DNA from: Brachycybe producta
Taxonomy: Eukaryota > Arthropoda > Diplopoda > Playtdesmida > Andrognathidae
NCBI GenBank assembly: GCA_036925085.1
Contig: JAUPFP010000079.1
Coordinates: 27,501 to 91,500 of the forward strand
Reading direction: 5' to 3'
Length of the DNA stretch: 64,000 bases
Made by a program: the position numbers and the translations under genes
Shown here: positions 10,964-21,980 of the stretch, piece by piece
How positions within the stretch are numbered: position 1 is the first letter of the stretch
Layout: the number at the start of each line of letters is the position of its first letter
The notes under the pieces: generated by a model
What the model was told of the DNA's origin: nothing
What the model saw: only the letters and a program-made list of their open reading frames with translations
Databases searched by the model: none

Positions 10964-11347
10964 TGTAACACCCTGTAATTCGTGATCCCACCAAAACCAT
11001 AGCCCGGGGGGGGGGGGGGGAACAACTTTCAACCGTCCCTCCCTCCCCTCTGACTCACCTTTCTGACTCATACCCAAGCGGCGGATTAATACACATAGGA
11101 CCATGGTCACTTGGACCTGCTTATACCTCGCAGGTGTACACAGGTCCAAGGTATAAAATGGCCGTGCTCCTCTTTGTAGTTAGTTCTTGTCCTTGCCTTT
11201 GTATTACGTAGATTTTATCCGTACCACAATATGGGCATGAGGACACACCGTTAGTATAAAATATTCATCCTTGTATTCTGTGTTTCTATACGAGTGATGA
11301 ATAAAAGCGTTATAAGAAACAGCGTGGTCTTTATGTTTCTGTAATCA
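10964..11347 (+). mobile_element. LTR of element A (TGTAACACCC start, TATA, polyA signal)
   Basis: It begins TGTAACACCC, like element B at 27069 in reverse. A 9-base inverted repeat (TTGGACCTG / CAGGTCCAA) sits just before the TATA box at 11152-11158, and AATAAA lies at 11300-11305. It ends at about CTGTAATCA. The layout is that of a U3-R-U5 LTR of a Ty3/gypsy- or BEL-like element. It contains a 15-base poly-G run (11006-11020). TG...CA ends and promoter elements are visible, but no second LTR of this copy was found. Confidence 0.65.
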
Positions 11348-11680
11348 ACTTCTCTTCAGAGGCCGGAGACTACATAAGACAGGAGGTATACGATTCCTTA
11401 GCAGCTACAACATCTTCGCCTGCCGGTATACCGAAAGGGGCAGATGTATATCAGCATCGACCGGAAGAGAGGGATGGCCGCCACTCTGCTGCATAGATTT
11501 CACCCCCATGCAGAAGGGTGACCACAATCCGTCTCCATCCAACTCTCTCTGCAACTCGGATCTTCTCCGCGCGGGCACTGTGCGATGCAGAGAAGAAACG
11601 AGGTACAGAAGATGTCATCTAAAGGTTGGTAAAATAAAATGGTTGATATCAAAATCTCACAGGATCTTACCTCAAAATAG
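11348..11680 (+). mobile_element. Internal remnant of LTR element A
   Basis: The leader after the LTR runs to ATGGCCGCCACTCTG (11473) and soon meets a stop. The block GCGGGCACTGTGCGAT...AAGAAACGAG...GGTTGGTAAAAT (11565-11640) matches element B (inverse of about 24965-25045) at the DNA and protein level (AGTVR..EET...HL.VGKI). Most internal sequence is deleted compared with B. Confidence 0.65.
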
Positions 11681-12299
11681 AATAATGAATGGATGCGTTA
11701 TAATAATAATAATAATAATAATAATGTGTATACAGTGCACTTTATATAATAATTCTACCCTATTACAACACACTTAGTTTATATAGAATATATATATAAT
11801 TAATCCTAGTGTAATTAATGAAGTGACGACATATGGAGCGCCATCCAAACATCAATCATCAAAGTGTCAATTGAAAAAAAAAGGAGGCGAAGGAGGAAGA
11901 GGGGAAAATGAAATCAAAGAGAGGAACTCGATTTAATATAATTTCTAATATTAGAAATTCAAATGACACCTTCTACTAATTAAATGACTTAATTATTTAC
12001 GTATCATTGACGCAAAAAAAGTAATTTAAAAAAAAAACTGCTGCCACTACTTAAACATCTTAATTGAAAGTCATATTTCAATAAAAATTCAATTTTCTTT
12101 GCCAGCCATGAATAAATTACTTTTTAGTCATTACATATACACATTAGTAACAAGAAATAATTCATTTGCAATTAGGTCCTAGAAAGTCGAAAATTCTAAA
12201 AAGCCTAGTTTGAAGAATATTAGTAAATCCGTCCTGCACTTTGCATAAAACGAAAATGACTACAACTTAAACAATGAATTGTAAAAACTGGGTTACGAG

Positions 12300-12560
12300 C
12301 AATCTGGGCCACGGGAAATCTTCATTTGAGGCCGAACTTCAAGCAGGAAACTTGGCACTTGAAAATCAACTTCAATAGTGTTCTCAACATATAAAAAAAT
12401 TCTTTTTTCACGATTGCTCAATAAACAAGAGCGTTTTTCCGTGTAAGAAACCTGTTATTAGGGTTCAAGTATTAAGGCCAAATTCAAGTTCGAAACTTAT
12501 CGCGTAAACTAAACTTAAACTTGTACCCTCTAAACAAAAATTACACACTCGAAAAACTCA
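12300..12560. repeat. Dispersed repeat with CTTCAAGTTGAAACTT motifs (copy 1)
   Basis: Motifs GGCCGAACTTCAAGCAGGAA, GGTTCAAGTATTAAGGCCAA and ATTCAAGTTCGAAAC also occur in a similar order at 31560-31740, 33675-33780 and 52085-52325. Edges are unclear. Confidence 0.4.
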
Positions 12561-14132
12561 TGTTGAAGGATGTCAGTTGATCTTCGACTTACAAATAAAG
12601 ATTGGATCCTTTCTTAAAAAATTCGAACTTTCCACCATTTCACTTAAAAGTTAGATCAGCGAAAAAAATAGGATTTGTTTTGTTGCCATAAACGTTTATT
12701 TTCATGTACTTTATTTACTCTTCTAGTTTCGAATTAATTTTGAACTTTTTTTAAAAAATATAGTTAGTTACTTATAAAAAGCTGATTATCTCAAATTCAC
12801 TTTAAATCACCCTAAAAATGGATTCAAAATTTTAAAACCAATTTAAAAACGAAAATGAATGGAATTATCTCAATGGAAACTTAAGATAATGACTCCCCCC
12901 CCTCACCTGCACCCACATATGCAAACATTCAATTTATTTCAATGGTAAGAAAAATGACCCTCTGTACAAATTGGTCAGTCGGTCCTTCTCTCTACCCACT
13001 TAACTGTCCTTTCTAGTCTTTTACGTATATAAGCAAAATAAAACTCACTGAAAACAGTTTCTCAAATAAAATCTCCGCAGAACTTTGAACAAGAAGAATT
13101 AATTCCCTGTTGAGTTTTCCGAATGAATCCCTTCTTAGTAAGGGAGAGAGAGGATCTCAAAACCAAATAAATGACGACCAATGAAGAAAATCCAACCAGA
13201 ATTTCACTTGAAAAACGGTGGTGGCTTCAAAATTTATTGTCATTTTTATTCAAAAGAGGTCAACAGATTCACTTAAAAGACGTTCTAATAATCAAATTAG
13301 TAAAAAAAATAGAGGCCATCTTAAAACACAAGGAGCTTTTAAAGGTAAAAACTAAATATCTTAATAGAAACAATTCATTTTCTGTCTTTCATTCAAACGA
13401 AAAAAAAAAAGTTTTTATTAAGAAAAAATGTGCATTGTGTGATTGCCTAAACGATAGGAGCAACTGCTAAATTTCAGAGATGGCGCAAAAGAAATTTTAT
13501 CAACATTTTTTTTTAAAAATCCCCATTAAAATTTTGTTGGAAAGTAGAATTGTATTAGAATCTGTGGTGCAAAATAATCTTTGGAAATAAATAACATTTA
13601 GGACAGTTCATTTATCACTAAAAAAGACTAAAAATAACGTGAAATTCGATCATTTTCAAACTGCAATCAATAAGTTCATTTTTAAAAACTATTATTAACA
13701 AAATCATTTTAAAATATTTATTCTGAAAATTCTTTCAAAGTAGTTGTCTTAACTTTTCGTGTTTTTCAATAAAAGATATTTTAAAATAATCAATAAGAAG
13801 ACAATTTCAAAGGTTAAACAAAGTAACGCTTCTTTTACCATTTCTCCATGAACACACACACAACAAAACTGTTGTTAAGTTTATGTTAAAATTGTAATTT
13901 CAGTTTTATTTTTAAACAACGTTTAAGAATAAAAGGAGGGGTGGAGGAAAGCACATTTGAGTCGACGTTTTAATTTGAAAGACGGTCATCAAAATCATCA
14001 TCATTAAGGCAAAAAAATAACTACACTTTTTGCAATGAAACAGACTGCTTAGACTCTAAGCCTTAGACACTACAGTTCCATTCTTTTTGCGTTAATTATC
14101 ATCGTCAACAAATGCAAAATCCCGGGCGGTAA

Positions 14133-14220
14133 AAAAAAGTAACGAGTGCTTGTTTAAGCATCATGTTTACTGGTACTGATCAGTAAACATGATGCTTAAA
14201 CAAGCACTCGTTACTTTTTT
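14133..14220. repeat. Perfect hairpin, 40-bp arms, 8-base loop
   Basis: Bases 14133-14172 are the exact inverse of 14181-14220 (arms include GTAACGAGTGCTTGTTTAAG). It is not part of a recognised transposon. No intrinsic terminator function is expected in a eukaryotic intron. Confidence 0.95.
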
Positions 14221-14322
14221 GACCTGTGGTCATTCTACAGCACACTCCTTCCTAACAATGAACGCATCATTCATTTGTAACAATGCCTAACAATAAGGTG
14301 GTTTGAGATTCCGTTTAAAAGG

Positions 14323-14398
14323 AAAAATATAGATAAAAATTGTACCACTTTCTCTCATTTAAAAATGAGACAAAGTGGTACAACTTTTATCTATATTT
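14323..14398. repeat. Near-perfect hairpin, about 37-bp arms
   Basis: The arms contain TATAGATAAAAATTGTACCA and its inverse with about two mismatches. A nearby AATAAGGTGGTTTGAG (14292) resembles the palindromic MITE terminus, so this may be a derived member. Confidence 0.85.
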
Positions 14399-15607
14399 CT
14401 TTACCCCTTCTAGTCCTCATAGTCACAAGAATGAGAAGTTGCAAAATATAAGATCATCATTTGGTTACTTTACAACCACAGGTCATTTTTCTTGTTACAA
14501 CTGACATTCCTCCAAGATACAAAACGAACCCTTATGGCCCCTTCATTATTACATTGTAGCCCCCCCCCCCCCACCTATTACCACCAGTTGTATGATAGAG
14601 ACACTCATTAGTAAAACAGTGGTTGGTTGAGAGACCAATTTCAGATTTCAGTAAAAGACAGAAGAGAAAGAGAAAGAGTGAAATGTTTTTCTGCCCGAAA
14701 TGTCTCCCAAGAGGTCACTTCAAATACCAGTTAATCATCCTGACCTTATTTTTAAATAGAAGCTCATTCGCTTTTAAGAAAATAAAACACGTAAAAAGAG
14801 TCGACAATTTACATGTATTTCAGTAGAAGAATAAGAAGAAAGTGGCCGCAAGATACTAGAAAGGCCTCCTCATCCACAGGCAAACTGGCATTAAGATTTA
14901 AATAACAAGATGGGGTGGAAAGGAAATGGTCAGTTTATCGGTTTAAATGAAAGTTTTACGACAACAAGAGGAAAAATGAGACCGCCATCTGTAAGTGTGG
15001 CGGCGGCCATCTTTCTAGTATTGAATAAAGGGGGGGGGGAACATAATTGTAAAAATATACTCATATTAATTGAGGTATTTATTATTATTAACCATTTCGC
15101 CCCCTCCTCCTTTAGCCTCGCTTCCACCCCACGGCCCCCTTTTTATCTTGTTTTTGGCACCAAAAATCATTGTCTTGGAAAAAAAAAACGATTGTTGGCT
15201 GTTTGTTAATATTGCTTCTTAATGGCTCAAGTTCACAACCGGAAGTAATACACATTATAGTAACCATATTATTAAAGTGCTGTCGTATACAATGAATGGG
15301 CATTTTATACAATAGTAATTTAGAGGTGGGAGGGGCTCACACCCCCTCCCGAAAAAAAAACACACCCTGAGGAGATTAGTAAATAAATAAAAAATGGCTG
15401 GGTGTCCACCTTAAAGATTTATCAACATCCGTATTATTATTATTATTATTATTATTAAAACAAAAAAGTTTTTTATGTGTTCTTAATTTGTTCAAAAGAT
15501 TTTCTCATCTCGAAAATAAAGATGAGACTAGGACAAAAAAAAAAACGCCTGAAAATCCTAAAAAAAAATCTTTCATCCGCACTTCCCCCTCCCCCACCAA
15601 AAAAATA

Positions 15608-15637
15608 TCCTTTTCTGTTATATATAACAGAAAAGGA
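15608..15637. repeat. Perfect 30-bp palindrome without spacer
   Basis: TCCTTTTCTGTTATA is followed directly by its inverse TATAACAGAAAAGGA. It is an isolated site, not embedded in a recognised MITE. Confidence 0.9.
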
Positions 15638-15904
15638 TTTTTGGTTTCCGTAAAAGAACTCAAGTCTCAAAATCCAATATCTTACAAAATACAACGTTCT
15701 AAAACATTAAAACCTTTAATTAAGGTTGTTTTAAACTATAAACACTCACTCCTTCATAACTAAATTCATAACAAAAACTTAAAAGTATTATATTTTCTTT
15801 AAAAATATAAGCTTTTTAAGACAATTTTAAATTTTTAACTTTCAATTTTCACTTTAAGTTGAGCTTAAAGTGGAAAGAAAAATCGCACATTAACAACCTT
15901 AATT

Positions 15905-15995
15905 GTAATCGTAAAGTTTATATTTAAAAATGACAACGTAAAAATGCGACCTTCAGCGATTCTCGTACTCTTCTAGTTTCTAAAAATAATTTTTA
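15905..15995 (+). repeat. Palindromic MITE family, partial copy
   Basis: It contains CGTACTCTTCTAGTTTCTAA preceded by AAAAATGACAACGTAAAAAT. Only the right arm is recognisable. Confidence 0.5.
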
Positions 15996-16039
15996 ATTAC
16001 TTTTAAGATGTTTTATGAGCAGCTGATTTTGGAACTCTT

Positions 16040-16335
16040 GATTCTTCTGCAGTTTGAGACGAAGCAACACTAAAAGAGAACCGAAAGTGTTAGGAACTAG
16101 ACGGGTAACCTCCCAACCCATATAATAATACACGTTAATATTACATTTGAAAATAACAAAAATTAAAACAAAACTATCTTGTTTGAAGTTGGGTCATTTT
16201 TAAACTGGACATAAAAAGTTTATTTTAAAAGATATCAAAACACGAAAATATCCTTAAATGATTGAGCTACCCTTCTAGTTTCTAAAACATATTCAAGTTT
16301 CTTTTAATTTTGGCTTGTGAAAGACAAAATTTAAG
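16040..16335. repeat. Palindromic MITE family, copy
   Basis: The left outer arm is GGAACTCTTGATTCTTCTGC and GTGTTAGGAACTAGACGGGT. The right arm is AAATGATTGAGCTACCCTTC, TAGTTTCTAAAACA and GTGAAAGACAAAAT. The centre has ACATAAAAAGTTTATTTT. Confidence 0.75.
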
Positions 16336-17420
16336 GGGAAAATACGTTTGGCATGTGTCCATGGGTACAGTTTTCACTTTTGTGTTGTTTCTTACTGAAT
16401 ACTTCTAATGACTTTTACATAAGAAACCAAAAAAAAAAATGGCGCGAACATTTGCCAAAGAAGAAAGAAAGAAGAGTGGTTTATTTAATGTAGCGAAGAA
16501 TACAAAAGATGGCATTTCTGAGATAAGTTTCCGCATAAATGACACAGAGAAAGCAGTTCAAAGTAACCAATTCCCCCCCCCCCCCAACCATGAAAACTGT
16601 ATATTTCTATGTCCATTAATATACTTATAGTGTCTTAAGTCCGTAATTAGTAAAAAAAGAAATGTCACCAAGAGAAAAGAAACTTTCTAATTTATCATTC
16701 AAAGAGAAAGAAATTAAAGTAGAGGTGACACACACCGTGAAAAAAGCCCAATTTCATCACCCGACCGACACCCGTCATCTCCATCAAACATGGATCAATA
16801 AATCCCCGTAAAGAAATAATCCCTAAAACTCCAAACCATCAAAAACACACTTTAAGAAAGCAAAGAAAAAACAAACTAATTACTCTGAAGAAAAAAAAGA
16901 AGCGCCACTGAATTGTTTAGCAATATTATTAGAAAACTAGTGGGGTAACCCGTCATAAATGACGGGAGCAAAATTAACAGGCAATTGTGCGCATGCGCGT
17001 CATTTTTTCCTTTTTTTACTCCTTTCATTTCAATTTTTGTCACCCCCTCCCACTTTTCTCTCTCCCCCCCCCCCCCTACACTTTTCAACCTTTTCCCCTC
17101 TCCCATTTAATATCATGGGGTTCTTTGATGGGAAGGGTGCAACATATAGTTGACCTTGAGAAAAAAAAAAACAGTTCATTTATTCAAATTTATATAAATT
17201 CCGATGTGCTTCAATGGTTGTACAGCGTTATCCCAGAAAGAGAGAAAGATATATACATGTAGAAAGACACACATAGACACAGACCTGGCAAAATATATAT
17301 ATATAAAATAAAATGTTAAGAGTTGTTTTTAGCACTAAACCTAACATTGGGGTTAGCATAAAACTAAACCCAACCCAACCCAACCCTGGCCGCCTCTTTC
17401 ATTTCATAAAACATAAAAAC

Positions 17421-17625
17421 ACAGGCATTTAGAAATCGGGACGAACTTCAGTTGGCTCCGCCCTTGTTATGACGACTGGCAGCTTCTAATTGATTGGTTA
17501 TGTAGTCTGACGTCACATGCGCCGCCCTTTTCAACATCGAACCACACAACAAACCAATTAGAAGTTGCCGGTCATCATAAAAAGGGCTGAGCCAACTTTA
17601 GTTCGTCCGATTTCTAAATGCCTGT
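17421..17625. mobile_element. 205-bp foldback MITE, copy 2
   Basis: It has the same length and ends as copy 1. Flanks are CATAAAAAC and TACAAAAAC (7 of 9 match). The inner orientation of the asymmetric centre (GACGTCACATGCGC...) is opposite to copy 1, but the halves are nearly interchangeable. Confidence 0.85.
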
Positions 17626-17869
17626 TACAAAAACTTCGAGGTTTTATTTGTGTTCTCAAATTTACAGCCTCTTATTTTGTATCCTAAAGCCACTACTGCA
17701 TACCGAAGCATTTGTGTGTCGACACAAAATAGCGCCACGTAGTGGTTGACGCGGCTTCGTTCACACGGACCACCATTGAAAACAATGGAACATACAGTTT
17801 ACCTCTGATGCACTGATATAAAAACCAAGATACATTTTTAAGGGAAAAAAGCAATTCCTCCATGTTAGA

Positions 17870-17925
17870 ACTTAAGTGCTTCAGTTAAAATAGGGTTCAA
17901 ACTATTTTAACTGAAGCACTTAAGT
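17870..17925. repeat. Perfect hairpin, 24-bp arms, 8-base loop
   Basis: The arm ACTTAAGTGCTTCAGTTAAA continues to TAG and is exactly inverted at 17902-17925. It lies just upstream of the split MITE at 17975. Confidence 0.92.
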
Positions 17926-17974
17926 ACAGTTTGCGCCATCTATTGGCAACACTTCGTTTTGGTACCAAATGCTG

Positions 17975-18722
17975 AACAAAATTAAGAGAAACTAAGAAGT
18001 GTTTTAAAAACTAGAAGGGTACGTGCCTCTATCACTTAAAGTAGACCTACATTGTGCAAAAAATTGAAGCCCAGCCAGCTAGCTCATGAGACTTTATAAC
18101 AGGCCCAAGCCCACAAAGCCCAACAGGCCCATAAAGCACACCATCCCATGGGCTTTGTGTAGGTCTCTAATTTCCATACTAAATGGTACAAGTTCAAATG
18201 CTTACCAAGTAAGGAAACTGCCCCGTTAATGGCTTTAATGTTTATTTTATTGATGGGTCAGTGGGAAAATTATAATACATTTATTAATGTGTGAAATAAT
18301 ATATTTGATTCAGTTATATACATTTGTAAAGAATCAATCCCATGAGAAAAATAATCGAACACTTTCCAAACCCATAGTGCCCACAAAGCCCACCAGGCCC
18401 ATGGGCCTTTAACATAAAAATGCCAGCCCAAGCCCAGCTTAGCCTATGGGCTTTATGTAGGTCTCTAACTTAAAGGTATTTTTATGGTGATAAACTTGAC
18501 ATAAAAAGTTTATTTTGAACGATATGTTCAAAATAAACTTTTTATGTCAAGTTTAAAAATGACTCGGCTTCAAGAAGAAGATATTTTTTTAATTTGTTTT
18601 ATAACAAGTTTATTTTGAAAAATATCAACATGACAATACTATTAATTGATTAAACTATAAATTACCCTTCTAGTTTCTCTTAATTTTGCTTTTCTGAAAG
18701 TCAGAGAACAGACTAATAATTA
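17975..18722. repeat. Palindromic MITE family, copy split by the hAT insertion
   Basis: The left arm (17975-18041) has GTTTTAAAAACTAGAAGGGT. The rest resumes at 18476 and includes a perfect 30-bp-arm hairpin at 18491-18555 (5-base loop), then TTACCCTTCTAGTTTCTCTT and CTGAAAGTCAGAG. The insertion 18042-18467 with its 8-bp duplication interrupts it. Confidence 0.8.
18042..18467. mobile_element. 426-bp hAT-type element nested in a palindromic MITE
   Basis: A perfect 8-bp duplication ACTTAAAG (18034-18041 and 18468-18475) flanks ends TAGACCTACAT...AAGCCCA and TGGGCTTTATGTAGGTCTCTA. An internal block (GCCCACAAAGCCCAACAGGCC to TGTAGGTCTCTAA, about 18110-18172) is repeated near the right end. The duplicated ACTTAAAG is part of the conserved CACTTAAAG motif of the host MITE, so the host was inserted first. 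Confidence 0.82.
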
Positions 18723-19307
18723 ATCAAGAGTTCGGAAATCAGCGGTCCATAAGTTTCTCGTTAAGTTTAACATTTTCCTGTGTTGCTTTTTTATGACAAA
18801 CTTTCAACCACGTTCAATGGCGTTTTTTTTTCTTGTTTGTTTCTCTTGAAAAAAAACAAAATAAGAAGTAAAAAACAACATTGAAGTTGTTCAAATTACG
18901 AAAATAAGTCCTCCACCCTTTCCCCCGTTGTTTAAGAATCTTTAAAAATGTGGCGTTAAATTACGCTTCGTTTACGTTCTTCACTTTTTCCATCTAATAG
19001 CTTCATTTCACGCATCCATTATCAATCAAACGCTCAAAATAAAACATTTCTACGAGTTCCTATAAAATAAAAAATCACGTTTTTCTTGCAAAGTCCCATT
19101 TTTATGTCCCATTCTTAACGAAGAACAAACAATAAAAACTATTTTGTTTTTTCATAACAAAAATTGATCATGAGACATAAAATAACATTTCCTGGAGAAA
19201 AACAACAAGAAAATGGCAGAAATTAATAAAAACTCATAAATCGGTTCTGCATCAAAACAAAACGAACCACAAGTGAATCTTTATATCACAAGTGAAGTGG
19301 TCAAAAG

Positions 19308-19458
19308 CAGGGCCGACCTGGCCCTGTAGTACGCGAGGTCCGAGGTAGCAAGCAATGAGTTGGGCCGGGAAAAAAATGTTTAGTCAACAGCGTGGGGCTC
19401 CTGAAAGAGCGGGGCCCAAGGCGGTTGCCTCGCTCGCCTTGCCCGAACGCCGGCCCTC
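19308..19458. mobile_element. 151-bp hAT-type MITE with CAGGGCCG ends
   Basis: It starts CAGGGCCGACCTGGCCC and ends GAACGCCGGCCCTC, the typical CAGGG...CCCTG hAT terminus. It is flanked by GTCAAAAG and GCCAAAAG (7 of 8), consistent with an 8-bp duplication. It is GC-rich compared with its surroundings. Confidence 0.75.
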
Positions 19459-20017
19459 GCCAAAAGCGGCTTCTTCCAAATGACCATTCCACCAATGTAA
19501 ACAAAGCATAGGGAGCGCATTCGGAAACTAAAAAAAAACAACGTTGCTAGCTCCACCTACCTTTCTCAAGAAAGCAAGCATCTCATTTCAAAACGTGTCT
19601 AATATGTAAACGACATGTTTTGCAACAATTACCACCTCCCATTATGAGGATTACATATAGACCTACATGTAGGCCTACATACAGGCCTCATATTTGAGAA
19701 AACAATGGCAAAATGAAGCACATTCGGGAATTAGCCTTAAACGAAATTGAAAAAGGAATTCCAGGAACACACAAACTGCTTTTGCAGTTTCATGGCTTTT
19801 TGCCATATAATTTATTGCAATTTCTTGCAGTTTAAGTATCCTTTCTTTAGATTTTCCTTAACAGTTTTCTGTGCAGATATTTTTCTACAATTTCAAGCAG
19901 TTTTTTTTTACAGTTGTCATCTATAGTTTTTTTAATAGGATTTCTTGGCAGATTTTTTGATAAAAAAAAGAATGAACAATAAAATAAATAAAAAAGGGAT
20001 GGTTTTGGCTTTCTTAC

Positions 20018-20155
20018 CTGGCTGCCTTTTGAAAGTAAAGTAGAGCCTCGTCGTAACGATGCATACTCTCTAAAGCATGTCCAACATTATTGAATAATTT
20101 GGCATTTCTTTGATTGACCCTCAGACCAGCCATAAATATCGTGTATTCAGATTCC
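20018..20155 (-). CDS. Tmtc3: TMTC3 exon, first TPR motif
   Basis: This exon encodes [20 protein letters not shown] followed by [20 protein letters not shown] and FQKAA, with split codons at both ends (Trp upstream, Ser downstream). NNVGHALE...[12 protein letters not shown] has the helix-turn-helix spacing of a tetratricopeptide repeat and matches the first TPR of TMTC3. TPRs in this family face the ER lumen and are thought to bind acceptor substrates. The acceptor is TTTTCAG (AG at 20157-20156) and the donor is CCAG followed by GTAAGAAAG (20017-20011). The length of 138 bp equals 1 + 45 codons + 2. The following intron of 17.4 kb contains the Tret1-like gene. Confidence 0.95.
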
Positions 20156-20339
20156 CTGAAAACAAACAAACAAAAAAGACATTTGCATCAACAAAAAGGA
20201 ATCCACAGCTCTGTTGTTTAACGCAAAACACCTAACACCACTTGAAAAATAAATCAGAGAATCTTGAAGATTTTAGAAAAATCAATTTGAAAATTATAAG
20301 AAAAAATAAGAAAACTTATCTAATTAATTAATCTCCGTT

Positions 20340-20635
20340 TGGATAACAACTTTAATACTAAACTGAAAGTGTTTTAGAAAATAGAAGAGTAAATTGGATT
20401 ATTTAAAAATATTCAATATTTAAAATAAACTTTTATAAAACTTGTATGAACAAAAAAATAGAAAAGAAATAATGTTCAAAAAGTTGAAATTTTTGTCATT
20501 TTTCGTGTTCCTTAACTTTTATATAAATTAAGTTTTTCATTTAAAACTTAATTTATATAAAAGTTAAGGAACACGAAAATTTCCTTAAGTGATATCATTA
20601 CTCTTCTAGTTTCTAAAACATTTTCAATGTCTTCT
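20340..20635. repeat. Palindromic MITE family, copy with 37-bp perfect arms
   Basis: Outer arms are GTGTTTTAGAAAATAGAAGA and ACTCTTCTAGTTTCTAAAAC. The centre (20500-20536 and 20543-20579) is a perfect inverted repeat with a 6-base loop. Confidence 0.8.
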
Positions 20636-21509
20636 TTGTCGCCAAGATATATACATAGAGGTAGCTCAACTAAAAGTTATTTGGGGGCGGGGGGGCTAAG
20701 TGTCACCAGGATTAAGCGCTGAAATTCCTTCTCGGTAACACCATGATTCAACGACTACACAAACAATGAACGGGCTTTGTAAATCAGAGTTACGGTTTTC
20801 TTCATAAAGATACGATTGATGCACACTCTCACACACGACGCTTTTTTATAATTTGGACCTAACCTAACCTTTATGTGCATATTTCAAACTTCATTTAATT
20901 TTAATTTCTACAGTGTTGCTGATTTTTTTTATTATAAAAATGAAATGTAAAACTTTCCACGCACACATTTTACTGTTGGTTGTTTTCCGGCTGTATAGCT
21001 TTATTGTTGAAAATAACCAACTGAAGTTAATTTTGACTTAAGGTTCGGGGTCAATGAAGGCCCATAAAAAATAAATCAAATTGACTCAAATTTTATTTAA
21101 GTTAAAGAATATTTTATTTTAATTCATATAAACATATAAATGGGGATTAACATGACCTTTACCAAAATATTATAAAAGGATTATTTTAGGAATTTTTTCA
21201 TAGGGTTAATCAATTAAACAAAAATTGATATTACAATAAGATTAACTTAAAAATTGGGTTTGAGAAATTACATGTTTATAATATTTGAAAAAATGTGTAG
21301 AAAATGAAAAATAAGGCTATGAGTAATATGACCATTAAAATGAAATAAAAGTATAAAAAGCTAAATATTGTCAATAAAAAATAAAAATAATAGTAAAAGA
21401 AAATACATATAACACTTACATATAAAATGTAATCCACATATAGAAATCCATGATGATGTAGAATCCTCCACACTAGCCAAACTGATTTTTCTTTATAGTT
21501 CCTCACTGG

Positions 21510-21800
21510 GAACCCTTGGAGCTACAGTACTCCTAACTTGGAAACCAATAAGTCCTACAGTACTCCAAAGTATGGAAACCAATAGTCACTACAGTACTCC
21601 AAATAAATGGAAACCAATAGTTTCTATAGTACTCCAAATGGAAACTTTTAGGTCTAACAGTACTCCAAAGGAAAGGAAACTTTTAGCACCATAGTACCCC
21701 AATTGTAGACTGCAAAAAATCAGTTTAGCTATCCTTTCTCAAGGTAGTTAAGCAATATTTTGATTAGACACAGTCTGAACCACAGTACTCCAGTGATTTG
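21510..21800. repeat. Diverged tandem repeats with ACAGTACTCC core
   Basis: The block ACAGTACTCCAAA...GGAAACCAATAG recurs about seven times at irregular 30-45 bp spacing (near 21525, 21560, 21593, 21630, 21660, 21694 and 21784). It is non-coding and lies just downstream of a minus-strand promoter and splice donor. Confidence 0.75.
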
Positions 21801-21842
21801 GAAACCAGTGCTCAGATATGTGTCTCCTTCAAATACTCTTAC

Positions 21843-21980
21843 CTTGTAGAAGATTCACTGCTGAGAAGTCTCCAGTGTAGATGGCTGAAAAGCCAAAGTC
21901 CTAATAATTTTCTGAGCCACCTTTTGGCCATTTTATAGGAAATGGCCCTCATAGGCTTGCACTGGAGGCTTCCCATTGGT
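21843..21980 (-). promoter_or_regulatory. CCAAT-TATA-Inr promoter with first-exon splice donor
   Basis: On the minus strand CCAATGGG (21979-21972) precedes TATAAAA (21937-21931), then an initiator TCAGA (21915-21911), a 70-nt leader without ATG, and CTACAAG followed by GTAAGAG (GT at 21842-21841). A possible acceptor TTCCCAG near 21503 would join a short exon with an ATG near 21440. It could be the start of a transposon or lncRNA; no protein was recognised. Confidence 0.4.

Larger units (their letters stand above)
2574..20017 (-). other. TMTC3 intron, 17.4 kb, host of the nested transporter gene
   Basis: The donor is GTAAGAAAG at 20017 and the acceptor CTAG at 2574. In order it holds a TA-flanked MITE (3472-3610), foldback MITE copy 1 (4991-5195), a LINE tail (5850-5905), the Tret1-like gene (5938-7311), a 30-bp tandem array (7985-8284), an LTR-like relic (8281-8760), a TC/TA microsatellite (9545-9622) and LTR element A (10964-11680). 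These are followed by long perfect hairpins at 14.1 and 14.3 kb, MITE copies at 15.9 and 16.0-16.3 kb, foldback copy 2 (17421-17625), a nested hAT in a MITE (17.98-18.72 kb) and a small hAT (19308-19458). Stretches 2574-3470, 3612-4980, 5205-5850, 8761-10960, 11700-14130 and 14400-15900 show only AT-rich sequence, homopolymers and short repeats. Confidence 0.8.
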
